Of a stretch of DNA of 64,000 nucleotides, positions 63,913-64,000 are shown one piece after another (position 1 is the stretch's first letter; each line of letters opens with the position of its first letter). The translations under genes and the position numbers were made by a program. The stretch comes from Zasmidium citrigriseum (Eukaryota > Ascomycota > Dothideomycetes > Mycosphaerellales > Mycosphaerellaceae): the NCBI GenBank assembly GCA_002786025.1, contig NHNW01000007.1:248001-312000 (forward strand), written 5' to 3'. A model generated the notes under the pieces. That model was not told where the DNA came from. It did no database searches and worked only from the letters and a program-made list of their open reading frames with translations.

Positions 63913-64000
63913 TGGAGGCCCGGAAGCTTCACAGGGAAGAAGCGGCAAGAGAAACCGCTGCTTGCTTGGAGGGTGCTTTGTTGTCGAGTCTAGAACGCGT

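Overview
This window is eukaryotic nuclear DNA from a filamentous ascomycete (Pezizomycotina). A Dothideomycete is my best guess, not a proof. The evidence is many short spliceosomal introns (mostly 46-70 nt) with GT/GC donors and CTRAC or TACTAAC branch sites just before AG, single-gene transcription units on both strands, and fungal markers (OCH1, PFA3, ROM2, nudE, DUF7704 and HeLo-like proteins, a 2275-residue ACC1). I rebuilt exon joins by hand and checked each for phase.

Left part (1-11.3 kb) looks like accessory sequence: an unrecognised three-exon gene, a duplicated pair of small secreted proteins ending in a cationic amphipathic helix, a CT microsatellite beside a 6-N assembly gap, a four-exon Cys-rich secreted protein, a SAM methyltransferase, an amino-acid permease with a GC-AG intron, and a tandem DUF7704 membrane-protein pair.

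Middle part (11.5-42 kb) is mostly conserved core: PUS4, an RFTS/DNMT1-RFD-like nuclear protein, HSBP1, palmitoyltransferase PFA3, a MYND protein, EBP2 and IMP1 (divergent), an FAD monooxygenase, mitochondrial D-lactate dehydrogenase, a Nudix hydrolase, a dienelactone-hydrolase-family protein with two microexons, then an unusual HeLo-like/pseudokinase/trypsin-like fusion of 1239 residues, the V-ATPase c' subunit VMA11, the Rho1 exchange factor ROM2, a gene-poor 3.3 kb, and OCH1.

Right part: a tail-anchored coiled-coil protein with two NPF repeats stands next to a head-to-tail array of five BTB proteins (44.5-50.4 kb), each ending in the same CxxC-x14-18-CPxC zinc ribbon. Four copies share an identical exon plan (phase-2 intron, 127-nt exon 2), the fifth is intronless, and all five have a related element about 110-180 bp before the start codon. 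Then come ACC1, a 2 kb gap, nudE and a STRAP-type WD40 gene.

The strongest leads for something new are the BTB/zinc-ribbon array with its shared upstream element, the HeLo-pseudokinase-protease fusion, and the paired small secreted helical peptides.
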